Shown here in pieces: positions 25,463-34,230 of a stretch of 64,000 nt of DNA. A program made the translations under genes and the position numbers. This DNA comes from Ilumatobacteraceae bacterium. Lineage in GTDB: Bacteria; Actinomycetota; Acidimicrobiia; Acidimicrobiales; Ilumatobacteraceae. A model generated the notes under the pieces. The model was given only the letters and a program-made list of their open reading frames with translations, ran no database searches and was not told the origin of the DNA. Position 1 is the first letter of the stretch. Each line of letters begins with the position of its first letter. The DNA lies in contig JAJTEQ010000005.1 in NCBI GenBank assembly GCA_021298195.1, positions 1-64,000 on the forward strand, given 5' to 3'.

Positions 25463-25825
25463 TCACTCGGGGGTGGGAGACGCCGGTTCGGTGGGCTCTC
25501 CGCCCGCGGTCTCCTCGGCGGGATTGATGCGACGAAGGAGCGCGCTACGTGAAACGCGGATCTCCACGTTCTCGGCGATCTCCAACCACACGATGTCGCC
25601 GTCCATGGCCGTCACGAAGCCGTACAGACCCGAATTGGTGATGACTTCGTCGTCGACGGTGATGGCCTGTTGGAGCTCCTGCTGGGCTCGCAAACGCTTG
25701 CGTTGGGGCCGGATCATCAAGAAGTACATGGCCAAGCCGATGAGGCCCATGAAGCCGAACGTGAAAAGGGCACTGCCACCGCTGTTCTGCTCGGCGGAGG
25801 CCACGATGGAGGCGAGATGCGACAT
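25463..25825 (-). CDS. yajC: Preprotein translocase subunit YajC
   Basis: A 120-aa membrane protein with one helix near residues 20-38 (FTFGFMGLIGLAMYFLMI) directly followed by the YajC signature RPQRKR, then a small soluble domain (VDDEVITNSGLYGFVTAM) and an acidic Pro-rich tail. YajC associates with SecDF. ATG 25825 has AAGGA 6 bases upstream, so this transcript is leadered. secD follows after 7 bases. Confidence 0.92.
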   Translation of the reverse strand: MSHLASIVASAEQNSGGSALFTFGFMGLIGLAMYFLMIRPQRKRLRAQQELQQAITVDDEVITNSGLYGFVTAMDGDIVWLEIAENVEIRVSRSALLRRINPAEETAGGEPTEPASPTPE

Positions 25826-25879
25826 GTGATTCCTTGTTCGCTGATCCTTCGACGAAGGAGGGGTCGGACGACCCGCGCA

Positions 25880-25885
25880 AGCCTA
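25880..25885 (-). promoter_or_regulatory. Candidate -10 hexamer of yajC-secD-secF
   Basis: TAGGCT on the minus strand, about 54 bases upstream of ATG 25825, leaving a leader of about 48 bases that contains the AAGGA Shine-Dalgarno. The 118-base gap after tgt also holds a short inverted repeat (GACCC-TGT-GGGTC, about 25927-25939) near the tgt stop that could be a weak terminator, without a T-run. Confidence 0.35.
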
Positions 25886-25943
25886 CTCGTCGAGCACGCT
25901 GAATCGGGGTGCCCGCGGTCCGGGACGGACCCTGTGGGTCGGC

Positions 25944-27050
25944 TCAGCCGCCGTCGCCCCAGACGGCGAGGACGTCTCGACGCAGATCCGACAACGTTCC
26001 CGCGGCGATGGCCGACCGCATTCGGGCCATCAAATCCAGGGTCCATGCCACATTGTGCAGGCTCATCAACCGTGACCCCGTCGGTTCGTTGACCTGAAGC
26101 AGATGTCGCAGGTATCCCCGGGTGTGACGCTGACACACCTCGCAGCGACAGTCAGGATCGAGTGGAGTGTCGTCGAGTGCGTTCTTCGCGTTCTTGATGT
26201 GGACCTTTCCGCGACTGGTGAGAGCCGTGCCGTGTCGACCGAGACGGGTTTGCATCACACAATCGAATTGATCGACTCCGAGCGAAACTGCTTCGACCAG
26301 TGATGCTGGATCCCCGACCCCCATGAGATATCGGGGTCGGTCGGGGGGCAGATGTTCGAGTGCGGCGGCCAGGGCGGGCAACATCTCCGCTCGCGTTTCG
26401 CCGACGGACAGTCCGCCGATGCCGTAGCCGTCGAAGTCGAGATCGGTGGTTCGTCGCGCGCTCTCGGCCCGCATGACCGGAGAGATGCCGCCCTGCACGA
26501 TGCCGAACAACGCTTGATCGGGTCGGTGGTGCGCGGCGCGGGCTCGCGCGGCCCACGCCGAGGTGCGCTCCAGTGCCAAGCGGATGACGGATTCCGGAGA
26601 CGGCAACGGTGGGCACACGTCGAGGACCATCTGGATGTCGGCGCCGAGCAACTCCTGGGTGGACACGGCCGACTCGGGGGTGAATCGGTGCTTGCTCCCG
26701 TCGTACGTGGAGGCGAAGGTGACTCCGTCATCGTCGACCTTGGGTTCGAGCGAGAAGACCTGGAATCCACCGGAATCGGTGAGCGTCAATCCGTTCCAGC
26801 CCGCGAACCGCCCGAGCCCGCCGAAACGGGCGACCACGTCGGCACCCGGGCGCAACATCAAGTGATAGGTGTTGCCGAGGACGATCCGTGCCCCGAGCCG
26901 TTCGTAATCGGCGGCGCTGAGGTACTTGATCGCCCCACGGGTGCCCACCGGCATGAAACAGGGAAATTCGTAACTCCCGTTCGCCGTGTGAGCGACGCCG
27001 GTGCGGGCCGAGCCGTCGGTGGCGGAGATGTCGAGGATGACGGGGTGCAT
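25944..27050 (-). CDS. tgt: tRNA-guanine transglycosylase
   Basis: A 368-aa enzyme that exchanges the wobble guanine of GUN-anticodon tRNAs for the queuosine precursor preQ1. The nucleophile region LTDSGGFQVFSL (near residue 88), the VQGGISPVMR segment, GGLSVGE near 200 and the zinc site CRCEVCQRHTRGYLRH plus a later His (SLHN) are all present. ATG 27050 lies 2 bases after the queA stop; the frame is open further upstream, but only inside queA. Together with queA it implies queuosine modification. Confidence 0.94.
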   Translation of the reverse strand: MHPVILDISATDGSARTGVAHTANGSYEFPCFMPVGTRGAIKYLSAADYERLGARIVLGNTYHLMLRPGADVVARFGGLGRFAGWNGLTLTDSGGFQVFSLEPKVDDDGVTFASTYDGSKHRFTPESAVSTQELLGADIQMVLDVCPPLPSPESVIRLALERTSAWAARARAAHHRPDQALFGIVQGGISPVMRAESARRTTDLDFDGYGIGGLSVGETRAEMLPALAAALEHLPPDRPRYLMGVGDPASLVEAVSLGVDQFDCVMQTRLGRHGTALTSRGKVHIKNAKNALDDTPLDPDCRCEVCQRHTRGYLRHLLQVNEPTGSRLMSLHNVAWTLDLMARMRSAIAAGTLSDLRRDVLAVWGDGG

Positions 27051-27052
27051 GG

Positions 27053-28063
27053 TCAGTGATCGTGGGCGTGACGGTCGAGAAGCATGGCGTCGCCGAACGA
27101 GAGGAAACGGTATCGCCGCTCGACCGCCTCGCGGTAGATGTCCCGCCACACCGGACCGACGAAGGCGTCGATCATCATCAGCAAGGTGGTCCGCGGCATG
27201 TGGAAGTTCGTCATCATGAGATCGACGACCTTCCACTCGTAGCCGCGATGAATGAACAGATTGGTTCGACCACTCTGTCGACCACTGGTGAAGGTGCTCT
27301 CGAGGGCCCTCACCGCGGTGGTGCCCACGGCGATCACACGGTCGGCTCGTTGGACCATTTCGATGGTCTCATCGGGCACCGAATACAACTCGGTGTGGAT
27401 CGGGTGGTGTCGAGGATCGTCGGTGCTGATCGGTCGGAAGGTGTCGAGACCCACGACCAATTCGACACGCGCCAGACGGGCGCCCCGTTCCTGGACGTTC
27501 TGCAACAACGTCGGGGTGAAGTGCAGGCCAGCGGTCGGAGCGGCGGCCGACGCCGGACGACGCGAGTACACGGTTTGGTATCTCTCGTTCGCACCGCGGT
27601 CCGACGTGATGTACGGAGGCAAGGGCAACGCCCCGATGCGATCGAGCAGGGCCATGGGCTGACCGTCGTCGTGGAGTCGAACCGTGAAGGTGTCACCATC
27701 GTCGCGACGTCCGACGAAGGTGACGACCTCGTTGCCGGCCTCGTCGAGAAGCGTCTCGTTCGGTTTCAGTTTGGCGGCGGGTCGAACGAGGGCCGACCAC
27801 GATCCACCGTCGGACATCTCGAGCAGGAGCACCTCGACGGCTCCACCAGTCCCCCGTCGCAGACGCAGACGAGCCGGAATCACGCGGGTGTCGTTGACCA
27901 CCAACACGTCGCCGGGTTCGATCGACTCGACGAGATCACGAACGTGGCGGTGGTGCAGGTGATCTCCCCCGTCGACGAGCAGACGCGCCGAGTCCCGGGG
28001 CTCGAGGGGCTCCTGGGCGATCAGATCCTCGGGCAGGTGGTAGTCGAAGTCGGAGATGTGCAC
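27053..28063 (-). CDS. queA: S-adenosylmethionine:tRNA ribosyltransferase-isomerase
   Basis: A 336-aa QueA, which transfers the ribosyl part of SAM to preQ1 in tRNA to make epoxyqueuosine. Starts with FDYHLPEDLIAQEPLEPRDSARLL, then VVNDTRVIPARL near residue 55, SAAAPTAGLHFT near 172, HTELYSVPDETI near 225 and VGTTAVRALES near 247, and ends with NFHMPRTTLLMMIDAF near 285. Length is typical. It sits 3 bases after ruvB and 2 before tgt, in the common ruvABC-queA-tgt-secDF order. Confidence 0.94.
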   Translation of the reverse strand: MHISDFDYHLPEDLIAQEPLEPRDSARLLVDGGDHLHHRHVRDLVESIEPGDVLVVNDTRVIPARLRLRRGTGGAVEVLLLEMSDGGSWSALVRPAAKLKPNETLLDEAGNEVVTFVGRRDDGDTFTVRLHDDGQPMALLDRIGALPLPPYITSDRGANERYQTVYSRRPASAAAPTAGLHFTPTLLQNVQERGARLARVELVVGLDTFRPISTDDPRHHPIHTELYSVPDETIEMVQRADRVIAVGTTAVRALESTFTSGRQSGRTNLFIHRGYEWKVVDLMMTNFHMPRTTLLMMIDAFVGPVWRDIYREAVERRYRFLSFGDAMLLDRHAHDH

Positions 28064-28066
28064 GGT

Positions 28067-29089
28067 TCAGGAGAAGAGGTCGGGCTGACCGGCCGGCGGG
28101 TCGAGACCGATGTGGTTCCACGCCGCGGGCATGGCGACCCGACCGCGGGGGGTGCGTGCGATCATGCCTTGTTGGATCAAGAAGGGTTCGTACACGTCCT
28201 CGACCGTTTCGGGCTGCTCGCCGACACCGATCGCCAGTGTCGTCAAGCCGACCGGCCCACCGTTGAATTGCGAGCACAGTGCCGACAGCAATGCGCGGTC
28301 GACCTTGTCGAGACCACGTTGATCGACGCCGAAGACGGCGAGACCTTCGTCGGCGACCGAGCCGGTGATGCGACCGCTCTCGCGTACCTCGGCGAAGTCT
28401 CGTACCCGACGAAGAAGCCGGTTCGCGATCCGGGGCGTGCCCCGGCTCCGGCGGGCGATCTCGTGACACCCCTCGTCGTCGATGTCGACCGAGAGGATGG
28501 ATGCGGCGCGACGAACGATGGCCGTCAGCTCGTCGTCGTCGTAATAATCCAACCGGGCGACCAATCCGAATCGATCGCGAAGAGGACCGGTGATCATGCC
28601 GGTACGCGTGGTGGCTCCCACGAGGGTGAAACGCGGGAGAGCCAGTCGGATACTCGACGCGGCCGGCCCCTTGCCGACGACGATGTCGAGTTGGAAATCC
28701 TCCATCGCGGGATAGAGGATTTCTTCGACCGTTCGTCCCAGACGATGGATCTCGTCGATGAACAAGACATCCGACGGCTCGAGTTTGGTCAGGATGGCGG
28801 CCAAGTCTCCGGCTCGCTCGAGGGCCGGACCCGAGGTGATGTGCAACCGCACCCCCATCTCGGCCGCGATGATTCCGGACAGCGTGGTCTTGCCCAACCC
28901 GGGCGGGCCCGCGAACAGGAGATGGTCGACGGCTTCGCCGCGACGACGAGCGGCCTCGAGCACGATGCCCAACTTCTGCTTGAGTTCGCGTTGGCCGACG
29001 AATTCCTCGAGATGTTTCGGGCGTAGCCCGGCCTCGTCGGACTCCTCGATCGGACTCTCGACCTTCGGATCCAGGAACTCCTCACGCAC
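28067..29089 (-). CDS. ruvB: Holliday junction DNA helicase RuvB
   Basis: A 340-aa AAA+ motor for branch migration. It opens with [19 protein letters not shown], has Walker [11 protein letters not shown] (about 60-69), Walker [11 protein letters not shown] near 113, sensor [18 protein letters not shown] near 160 with the arginine-finger Arg, and the C-terminal winged-helix [15 protein letters not shown] near 275. The start is GTG 29089, overlapping the ruvA stop by 8 bases; longer versions of the frame lie inside ruvA. Confidence 0.95.
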   Translation of the reverse strand: MREEFLDPKVESPIEESDEAGLRPKHLEEFVGQRELKQKLGIVLEAARRRGEAVDHLLFAGPPGLGKTTLSGIIAAEMGVRLHITSGPALERAGDLAAILTKLEPSDVLFIDEIHRLGRTVEEILYPAMEDFQLDIVVGKGPAASSIRLALPRFTLVGATTRTGMITGPLRDRFGLVARLDYYDDDELTAIVRRAASILSVDIDDEGCHEIARRSRGTPRIANRLLRRVRDFAEVRESGRITGSVADEGLAVFGVDQRGLDKVDRALLSALCSQFNGGPVGLTTLAIGVGEQPETVEDVYEPFLIQQGMIARTPRGRVAMPAAWNHIGLDPPAGQPDLFS

Positions 29090-29675
29090 GACGCACCCCC
29101 AGCAGCCGGAGCGCCTCGCGCAACATGGTGGCGGCGTCGGTCTCGGTCGGCACGGTACGGAGAGCCTCGCGGATCTCACTCTCGCTGTAGCCGAGACCCA
29201 TCAGCGCCTCACGAACATCGGAAACGGTGGTGCCGGCTCCGCCGCTCGAGTCGCGATCGGGCAGGGTCGGCAACGAGAGACGATTCTTCAACTCGACGAG
29301 CAGTCGCTCGGCGGTCTTCTTGCCGACGCCGGGTACCAAGGTGAGTGCGCCGACGTCGCAGGACGCGACGATGTCGACCAAGGTCGACGGTGAATGGGTC
29401 GACAGGATCGCCAAGGCCAATGACGGCCCCACTCCGTGGGTGGCGATGAGGGTCTGGAAAGTCGCCTTCTCGTCGCGACTCAAGAAACCGAAAAGCGTTT
29501 GGGCCTCTTCCCTGATGTGATGATGCACGTACAAGAAGGCCGGTGACGTCGGCTCCAACTCGGCCAGGCATCGCGGGGTGACGTGGACGACGTAGCCGAC
29601 ACCGGCCACTTCGACGAGTGCGGTTCCATCGGAGGACCGCTCGAGAACGTTTCCCCGCAGTGAGCCGATCATCAT
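29082..29675 (-). CDS. ruvA: Holliday junction DNA helicase RuvA
   Basis: A 197-aa four-way-junction binding protein. N-terminal OB domain ([31 protein letters not shown]), two helix-hairpin-helix motifs ([16 protein letters not shown] near residue 77 and [19 protein letters not shown] near 112) and the C-terminal RuvB-binding domain ([21 protein letters not shown] near 152). ATG 29675 overlaps the ruvC stop by 4 bases. Confidence 0.95.
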   Translation of the reverse strand: MMIGSLRGNVLERSSDGTALVEVAGVGYVVHVTPRCLAELEPTSPAFLYVHHHIREEAQTLFGFLSRDEKATFQTLIATHGVGPSLALAILSTHSPSTLVDIVASCDVGALTLVPGVGKKTAERLLVELKNRLSLPTLPDRDSSGGAGTTVSDVREALMGLGYSESEIREALRTVPTETDAATMLREALRLLGVRRA

Positions 29676-30232
29676 CCGGCCTTTCGTCGACTACGAGCCC
29701 GCCCGTGGACGTCGGGTGCTCCGGCGGCGATGAGGCGTTGGTGCATCGGTCCGATGGCCAGATGGCAGATCGCCAACGCCGCGGCGTCGGCGGCGTCGGC
29801 GGGCTTCGGCGCCACGCTCAGGCCGAGACGGGCCTGAACCATTCGTTGCACCTGTTCCTTGCTGGCACCGCCCCACCCGGTGACGGCTTCTTTGACCTGA
29901 TTCGGGGTGTATTGAACGACGGTGCAACCCGCGGCGTGGGCCAGCGCCAGAGCCAGCCCGCTGGCCTGACCGACACTCATCGCCGTCCTGACGTTGACCT
30001 GGAAGAAGACCTGCTCGACGGCGACGCTGTTCGGACGAAACTCCTGGAGAACCTCGGAAAGATCCTGGTGCAACCGGGCCAAGCGTGCGGGAAGGGCGTC
30101 GGCGGCGGGGGTGCGCAGAACGCCGAGGGACACCACTTCGATGGAGGGACCTTGGGCGTCGAGAACCGCGTAGCCACAGCGGGTCAAGCCCGGGTCGATG
30201 CCCAACACTCGCTGCCTGGCCCCTACGAACAT
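29672..30232 (-). CDS. ruvC: Crossover junction endodeoxyribonuclease RuvC
   Basis: A 186-aa RNase H-fold resolvase of Holliday junctions. The metal-binding acidic residues are in LGIDPGLTRCGYAVL (Asp near residue 11), VAVEQVFFQVN (Glu near 71) and KPADAADAAALAICH (the last acidic pair near 143). Two ATGs compete: 30244 and 30232. A perfect-looking TATGAT hexamer ends 7 bases before 30232 and overlaps 30244, so 30232 is chosen. First gene of the ruvC-ruvA-ruvB-queA-tgt run. Confidence 0.94.
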   Translation of the reverse strand: MFVGARQRVLGIDPGLTRCGYAVLDAQGPSIEVVSLGVLRTPAADALPARLARLHQDLSEVLQEFRPNSVAVEQVFFQVNVRTAMSVGQASGLALALAHAAGCTVVQYTPNQVKEAVTGWGGASKEQVQRMVQARLGLSVAPKPADAADAAALAICHLAIGPMHQRLIAAGAPDVHGRARSRRKAG

Positions 30233-30239
30233 GCGTACG

Positions 30240-30245
30240 ATCATA
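30240..30245 (-). promoter_or_regulatory. Candidate -10 hexamer of ruvCAB (leaderless)
   Basis: TATGAT (5 of 6 to consensus) on the minus strand, 7-base spacer, then ATG 30232. No LexA box was found near it, so SOS control is not supported. Confidence 0.55.
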
Positions 30246-30299
30246 CCGAGGACACGCACCGGCGGGGGGACGTTCCCGACACCGGTCCCTCGGCTCGGG

Positions 30300-30749
30300 T
30301 CAGGGTTTGCCGATGGCGGCCGTGATCTCCTGAACCGAGCGGTACGTGACTCCGGCCAGAGCACGGTGAACGTAGGTCAGGCGACCATCGGCGCCGACCA
30401 CGAACACACTTCGACGCGGAAACCCGAGCGGACCGAGGGTGCCGTACGCGGCGGCGACCGTCTTGTCGACGTCGGACAACAGCGGGAAGCGAAATCCGTG
30501 CTTCGCCGCGAACGCCTCGTGACTGCTGACGTCCTGGGCCGAGATCCCGACGACCGCCGCGTCCAGGTTCTCGAACTCCTCGAACCCGTCGTTGTACGAA
30601 TTCAATTGCTTGGTGCACACCGGCGTGTCGTCGCCGGGATAGAAGGCGATCACCAGTGGTTTGCCGGCGAATTCGGACAATGAATAGTTCCGACCTCCCG
30701 TACCGGGAAGGCTGAACGCGGGGGCGATGTCTCCGACCTTGATGCTCAT
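30300..30749 (-). CDS. bcp: Peroxiredoxin, Bcp/AhpC-TSA type
   Basis: A 149-aa thioredoxin-fold peroxiredoxin that reduces hydroperoxides in the cytoplasm. The peroxidatic cysteine is in [15 protein letters not shown] (Cys near 45); the usual Bcp resolving Cys five residues later is absent (TKQLN), so it is probably a 1-Cys type needing an external thiol such as mycothiol or mycoredoxin (inference). [16 protein letters not shown] and RRSVFVVG follow. ATG 30749 is preceded by a TAGGGT hexamer at 6 bases. Confidence 0.92.
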   Translation of the reverse strand: MSIKVGDIAPAFSLPGTGGRNYSLSEFAGKPLVIAFYPGDDTPVCTKQLNSYNDGFEEFENLDAAVVGISAQDVSSHEAFAAKHGFRFPLLSDVDKTVAAAYGTLGPLGFPRRSVFVVGADGRLTYVHRALAGVTYRSVQEITAAIGKP

Positions 30750-30755
30750 GACGCG

Positions 30756-30761
30756 ACCCTA
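30756..30761 (-). promoter_or_regulatory. Candidate -10 hexamer of bcp (leaderless)
   Basis: TAGGGT on the minus strand, 6-base spacer, then ATG 30749. It lies in the 28-base gap after yebC. Confidence 0.5.
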
Positions 30762-30777
30762 ACCCAACGGGCGATGG

Positions 30778-31524
30778 TCAGCCGACGGCTTCGAGGATCT
30801 CGTCGCTGATGTCGAAGTTGGCGTAGACGTCCTGGACGTCGTCGTTGTCCTCCAACGCTTCCATCACCTTCAGAATCTTGCGGGCCGTCTCGGGATCGGT
30901 CACGTCGATCGTCGTGGACGACACCATGGTCGATTCCGCCGACGACACGGACAAGCCGGCCGACTCCAGGGCCGCCCTCACGTCGTAGACCGCCGACGGC
31001 TCGGTGAGGATCTTCCACGCCGAACCGTCGCGGCTGATGTCGTCGGCGCCGGCATCGAGCGCGGCCATCATGACGTCGTCCTCGGCGGCCGATCCGTCGA
31101 CGTAAATGACTCCCCGTCGGCTGAACTGCCAACCGACGGCTCCGGGCTCGGCCATCGCTCCGCCGAGTTTGTTGAAGATGTTGCGAATGTCGGCACCGGT
31201 GCGGTTGCGATTGTCGGTGAGCGTGTCGACCATCATGGCCACGCCGCCGGGCGCGTACCCCTCGTACGTGATCGATTCGTAACTGTCACCCTGGGCCTCG
31301 CCGCTACCGCGCTTGACGGCACGATCGATGGCGTCATTGGTCATCTGGGCCGCCTTGGCCTTTTGCACCACGGTCCGCAACGACGCGTTGGACGACAGAT
31401 CTCCCCCGCCCTCGCGGGCGGCAACCTCGATCTGACGAGCGATCTTGGCGAACAACTTGCCGCGCGCCTTGTCGGCGGCGCCTTTCTTGTGCTTGATCGT
31501 CGCCCATTTGGAATGTCCGGACAT
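30778..31524 (-). CDS. yebC: YebC/PmpR-family protein (translation or transcription factor)
   Basis: A 248-aa three-domain protein. It starts with the invariant MSGHSKWATIKHKKGAADKA, followed by RGKLFAKIARQIEVAAREGG, and has ITYEGYAPGGVAMMVDTLTDNRNRT near residue 84 and NKLGGAMAEPGAVGWQF near 115. The family was named as a transcription regulator and more recently linked to ribosome stalling at proline-rich stretches. GAGGTG lies upstream of ATG 31524. It is 8 bases after pdxT, the usual actinobacterial pdxS-pdxT-yebC-ruvC order. Confidence 0.94.
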   Translation of the reverse strand: MSGHSKWATIKHKKGAADKARGKLFAKIARQIEVAAREGGGDLSSNASLRTVVQKAKAAQMTNDAIDRAVKRGSGEAQGDSYESITYEGYAPGGVAMMVDTLTDNRNRTGADIRNIFNKLGGAMAEPGAVGWQFSRRGVIYVDGSAAEDDVMMAALDAGADDISRDGSAWKILTEPSAVYDVRAALESAGLSVSSAESTMVSSTTIDVTDPETARKILKVMEALEDNDDVQDVYANFDISDEILEAVG

Positions 31525-31532
31525 GGTTCACC

Positions 31533-32153
31533 TCACCTCGCTGGAGATCTTTCGTTGCTCGTCGCGTCGCGCACCATATCGGCGAAGAGGCGATGGATGC
31601 GGTCGTCGTTCGTGAGTTCGGGATGAAAGGACGCGGCCAGGACGCTGCCCGCGCGGACCAGGACGGGATCGCCTTCGTGACGGGCCAGGACCTCGACCTC
31701 GGCGGAGATCTGCTCGATTCGCGGGGCGCGAATGAAGATCGCGTGGAACGGATCGGAGAGACCCGCGACGTCGATGTCGGTTTCGAAGGAGTCGACCTGC
31801 CGCCCGTAGCCATTTCGCCGAACGACGATCCCGCACGACCCGAGAGCGATCTGATCCGGACGACCGTCGAGGATGCGATCGGCGAGGAGGATCATTCCGG
31901 CACAGGTGCCAAAGACCGGACGACCCGAGGCGATGAACCGTCGAAGGGGCTCGACGAGGTCGAACGTGCGCAGGAGATTCGACATCGTGGTGCTCTCGCC
32001 CCCGGGCAACACCAGGCCGTCGAGGGTCTCGAGATCGACCGGTAGTCGAACGGAGCGAGCATCGGCTCCGATGGCCCGCAGACGCTCAATGTGCGCGGAA
32101 AAAGCGCCTTGAAGCGCGAGGACACCGATCGCGAGGGACGGCAACGCGTTCAC
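31533..32153 (-). CDS. pdxT: Pyridoxal 5'-phosphate synthase glutaminase subunit
   Basis: A 206-aa class I glutamine amidotransferase supplying ammonia to PdxS. Signatures: IGVLALQGAFSAHIERL, LVLPGGESTTMSNLL near residue 47, the nucleophile PVFGTCAGMILLAD (Cys near 84) and the His-Glu pair in AASFHPELTND near 180. It is 27 bases downstream of pdxS with no promoter seen between, so the two make an operon for vitamin B6 synthesis. Confidence 0.95.
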   Translation of the reverse strand: MNALPSLAIGVLALQGAFSAHIERLRAIGADARSVRLPVDLETLDGLVLPGGESTTMSNLLRTFDLVEPLRRFIASGRPVFGTCAGMILLADRILDGRPDQIALGSCGIVVRRNGYGRQVDSFETDIDVAGLSDPFHAIFIRAPRIEQISAEVEVLARHEGDPVLVRAGSVLAASFHPELTNDDRIHRLFADMVRDATSNERSPAR

Positions 32154-32180
32154 CTGGGGGCCTCGCTGCCGACACGGTGG

Positions 32181-33071
32181 TCACCAACCGCGTTCGGCGT
32201 AACGCTGATTGATCTCGTCCATCCCGATGCCGGTCATCGGAGCGCCGAGGCCCCGCGAGACCTTGGCCAGGATGTCGGGATTGTCGAAGTGGGTCGTGGC
32301 CTCGACGATGGCCTTGGCCCGCGGGGCCGGGTGGTCGCTCTTGAAGATGCCCGAACCCACGAAAACGGCCTCGGCCCCCAACTGCATGGCCAACGCGGCA
32401 TCGGCCGGTGTGGCCAAACCCCCGGCGCAGAACAACGGCACGGGGAGCTTTCCGGTCTCGGCGATCTCCTGCACGAGCGGAAGCGGAGCCTGCAGCTTCT
32501 TGGCCCAGTCGAACAGTTCGGCGCTGTCGGCGGTGCCGATCTTCTTGATGTCGCCGAGAATCGAGCGCAGGTGGCGAACCGCCTCGACGACGTTCCCGGT
32601 ACCGGCCTCACCCTTCGAGCGGATCATGCACGCGCCCTCGCTGATTCGACGCAGAGCCTCACCCAGGTTGGTGGCTCCGCACACGAACGGAACGACGAAT
32701 CGGAACTTGTCGATGTGGTGTGCCTCGTCGGCCGGAGTGAGTACCTCGCTCTCGTCGATGAAGTCCACCCCGAGGGCCTGCAGGATCTGCGCCTCCACGA
32801 AATGACCGATGCGCGCCTTGGCCATCACCGGAATCGAAACGGCCGCCTGGATGCCCTCGATCATCTCCGGGTCACTCATACGGGCCACGCCACCATCGCG
32901 GCGGATGTCGGCGGGCACGCGCTCGAGAGCCATGACCGCGCACGCTCCGGCGTCTTCGGCGATCTTGGCCTGTTCGGGGGTGACGACGTCCATGATGACG
33001 CCGCCTTTCAACATCTCGGCCAAACCCCGCTTGACGGGGAAGGAACCAACGGAGGACGAAGATCCGGACAT
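32181..33071 (-). CDS. pdxS: Pyridoxal 5'-phosphate synthase lyase subunit
   Basis: A 296-aa TIM-barrel PLP synthase that condenses ribose-5-phosphate, glyceraldehyde-3-phosphate and ammonia. [28 protein letters not shown] opens the barrel; [18 protein letters not shown] near residue 83 and [11 protein letters not shown] near 105 carry the catalytic lysine region, and [20 protein letters not shown] with [10 protein letters not shown] closes the phosphate site. ATG 33071 follows a TAGCCT hexamer by 6 bases. The transketolase/transaldolase genes of this window supply its sugar phosphates. Confidence 0.96.
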   Translation of the reverse strand: MSGSSSSVGSFPVKRGLAEMLKGGVIMDVVTPEQAKIAEDAGACAVMALERVPADIRRDGGVARMSDPEMIEGIQAAVSIPVMAKARIGHFVEAQILQALGVDFIDESEVLTPADEAHHIDKFRFVVPFVCGATNLGEALRRISEGACMIRSKGEAGTGNVVEAVRHLRSILGDIKKIGTADSAELFDWAKKLQAPLPLVQEIAETGKLPVPLFCAGGLATPADAALAMQLGAEAVFVGSGIFKSDHPAPRAKAIVEATTHFDNPDILAKVSRGLGAPMTGIGMDEINQRYAERGW

Positions 33072-33077
33072 GGGGTC

Positions 33078-33083
33078 AGGCTA
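33078..33083 (-). promoter_or_regulatory. Candidate -10 hexamer of pdxST (leaderless)
   Basis: TAGCCT on the minus strand, 6-base spacer, then ATG 33071, in the 50-base gap after the DUF3048 gene. Confidence 0.5.
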
Positions 33084-33121
33084 ACCGTGAGCCCGCGGTG
33101 GCACCGAGGCAGATTCTGTGA

Positions 33122-34228
33122 TCAGGGCCACGCGACGGCGTCGAAGTCACTGCCCGCCGGGGCCGTCACGGCCTGCCCGGCGCGGATCAGTTCCACCCAG
33201 GTTCGTCCCGGAGTCAAACCGATCGGATTCCCCTGGGAATCCTGGAGATTCCACGGGGACGTGTTGTCGGGACGGTTCCAGGTGCCTTCGATCATCCGGC
33301 CGGCGGAATACACCCAGACCGGACCGGTTCCCACGGTCTGGGCCTCCGGGCTGCGCGGATCAGCCGCACTGGTCTTGTATTCGCACTGGATCACCACCAC
33401 GTTGTCGAACGCCACTTGGTTCCCTTCGGCGTCCGTATGAGACTTGCTGTCGTGGAAACGCAGGAACTTGCCGGTGTCGGCGTTCCACTGCCACGCGGCC
33501 CGCATGGAGCCGTCCATGGTGAGCTTCAGACCGGCTACCTCGGTACCGGCGATGTCGCTCGACGCATCACGGTACGTGAACTGCGGGGGTGGGGTGCCAC
33601 CGCGCCCACCGTCGAGAGCCCAGATGTTGGTCGTCTTGCTGAAGAGGTTGTGGGGAGCCTTCTTGTCCGCGGAGCGGAAGAATCCCCCGCCGTTGCTGGC
33701 CGCCGAGGCGCTCATGTTCACCAACGTCGATTGCTTGATGGCGTTCGACACCGTGGCATTGCCACCGCTCCAGAGCAACAGAGGCTTGTTGAGCGAGGTC
33801 AACAGGTCGATGTCCTGGGTTCGTCCCGAGCGCAACGGCCCGACGGGATCCGAGCCCGTCGAATGAAACACGACGGCGAAGCGGGTCCACTTCTCGACGT
33901 TCTCCTCGTACACGATGTCGGCGCTGTTGAGGCCACTTTGGGGCCTCGCTCCGGGATGATTGTCGATCTTGGCCGCGATGGCCGGCCGAATCGACGCCGC
34001 CTCATCGACCACCGGTAGGCCGGTCAGGGGCATCACCGGCGCGGGAATCGTCGTCGTGGTCGCCTCGGCTGCCGTCGTCGGAACGTCGCTCGTCGTGGAC
34101 GCGGGAGCCGCGGTGGAAGGCGCGGACGATTCCGCCGAGTCCGAGGAGCCTCCGCCGCAGGCGGTCACACCAAGGCCGAGGGCAACCAACAGGGCCGACA
34201 TCGAACGAGTCTTCGTGGTGATTCTCAT
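33122..34228 (-). CDS. DUF3048 (YerB-like) lipoprotein
   Basis: A 368-aa secreted lipoprotein. A basic start (MRITTKTRS) and hydrophobic stretch lead to the lipobox LGVTAC with Cys24; a Ser/Thr/Ala-rich linker runs to about 62, then the two-part DUF3048 domain: LTGLPVVDEAASIRPAIAAKIDNHPGARPQSGLNSADIVYEE near 69-110, RFAVVFHSTGSDPVGPLRSGR, and the C-terminal lobe with TPGRTWVELI near 345. YerB-type proteins are wall-associated with unknown function. Two bases separate it from htpX, so it is the end of the pimA-lemA-htpX run. Confidence 0.88.
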   Translation of the reverse strand: MRITTKTRSMSALLVALGLGVTACGGGSSDSAESSAPSTAAPASTTSDVPTTAAEATTTTIPAPVMPLTGLPVVDEAASIRPAIAAKIDNHPGARPQSGLNSADIVYEENVEKWTRFAVVFHSTGSDPVGPLRSGRTQDIDLLTSLNKPLLLWSGGNATVSNAIKQSTLVNMSASAASNGGGFFRSADKKAPHNLFSKTTNIWALDGGRGGTPPPQFTYRDASSDIAGTEVAGLKLTMDGSMRAAWQWNADTGKFLRFHDSKSHTDAEGNQVAFDNVVVIQCEYKTSAADPRSPEAQTVGTGPVWVYSAGRMIEGTWNRPDNTSPWNLQDSQGNPIGLTPGRTWVELIRAGQAVTAPAGSDFDAVAWP

Positions 34229-34230
34229 GA

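Noticed and set aside
25826-25943. tRNA or riboswitch between tgt and yajC
   Set aside because: No cloverleaf or known riboswitch core was found; only a candidate -10 and a short hairpin.
30232-30299. LexA box upstream of ruvC
   Set aside because: No GAAC-N4-GTTC or CTG-type operator was seen in either direction; only the TATGAT hexamer is convincing.
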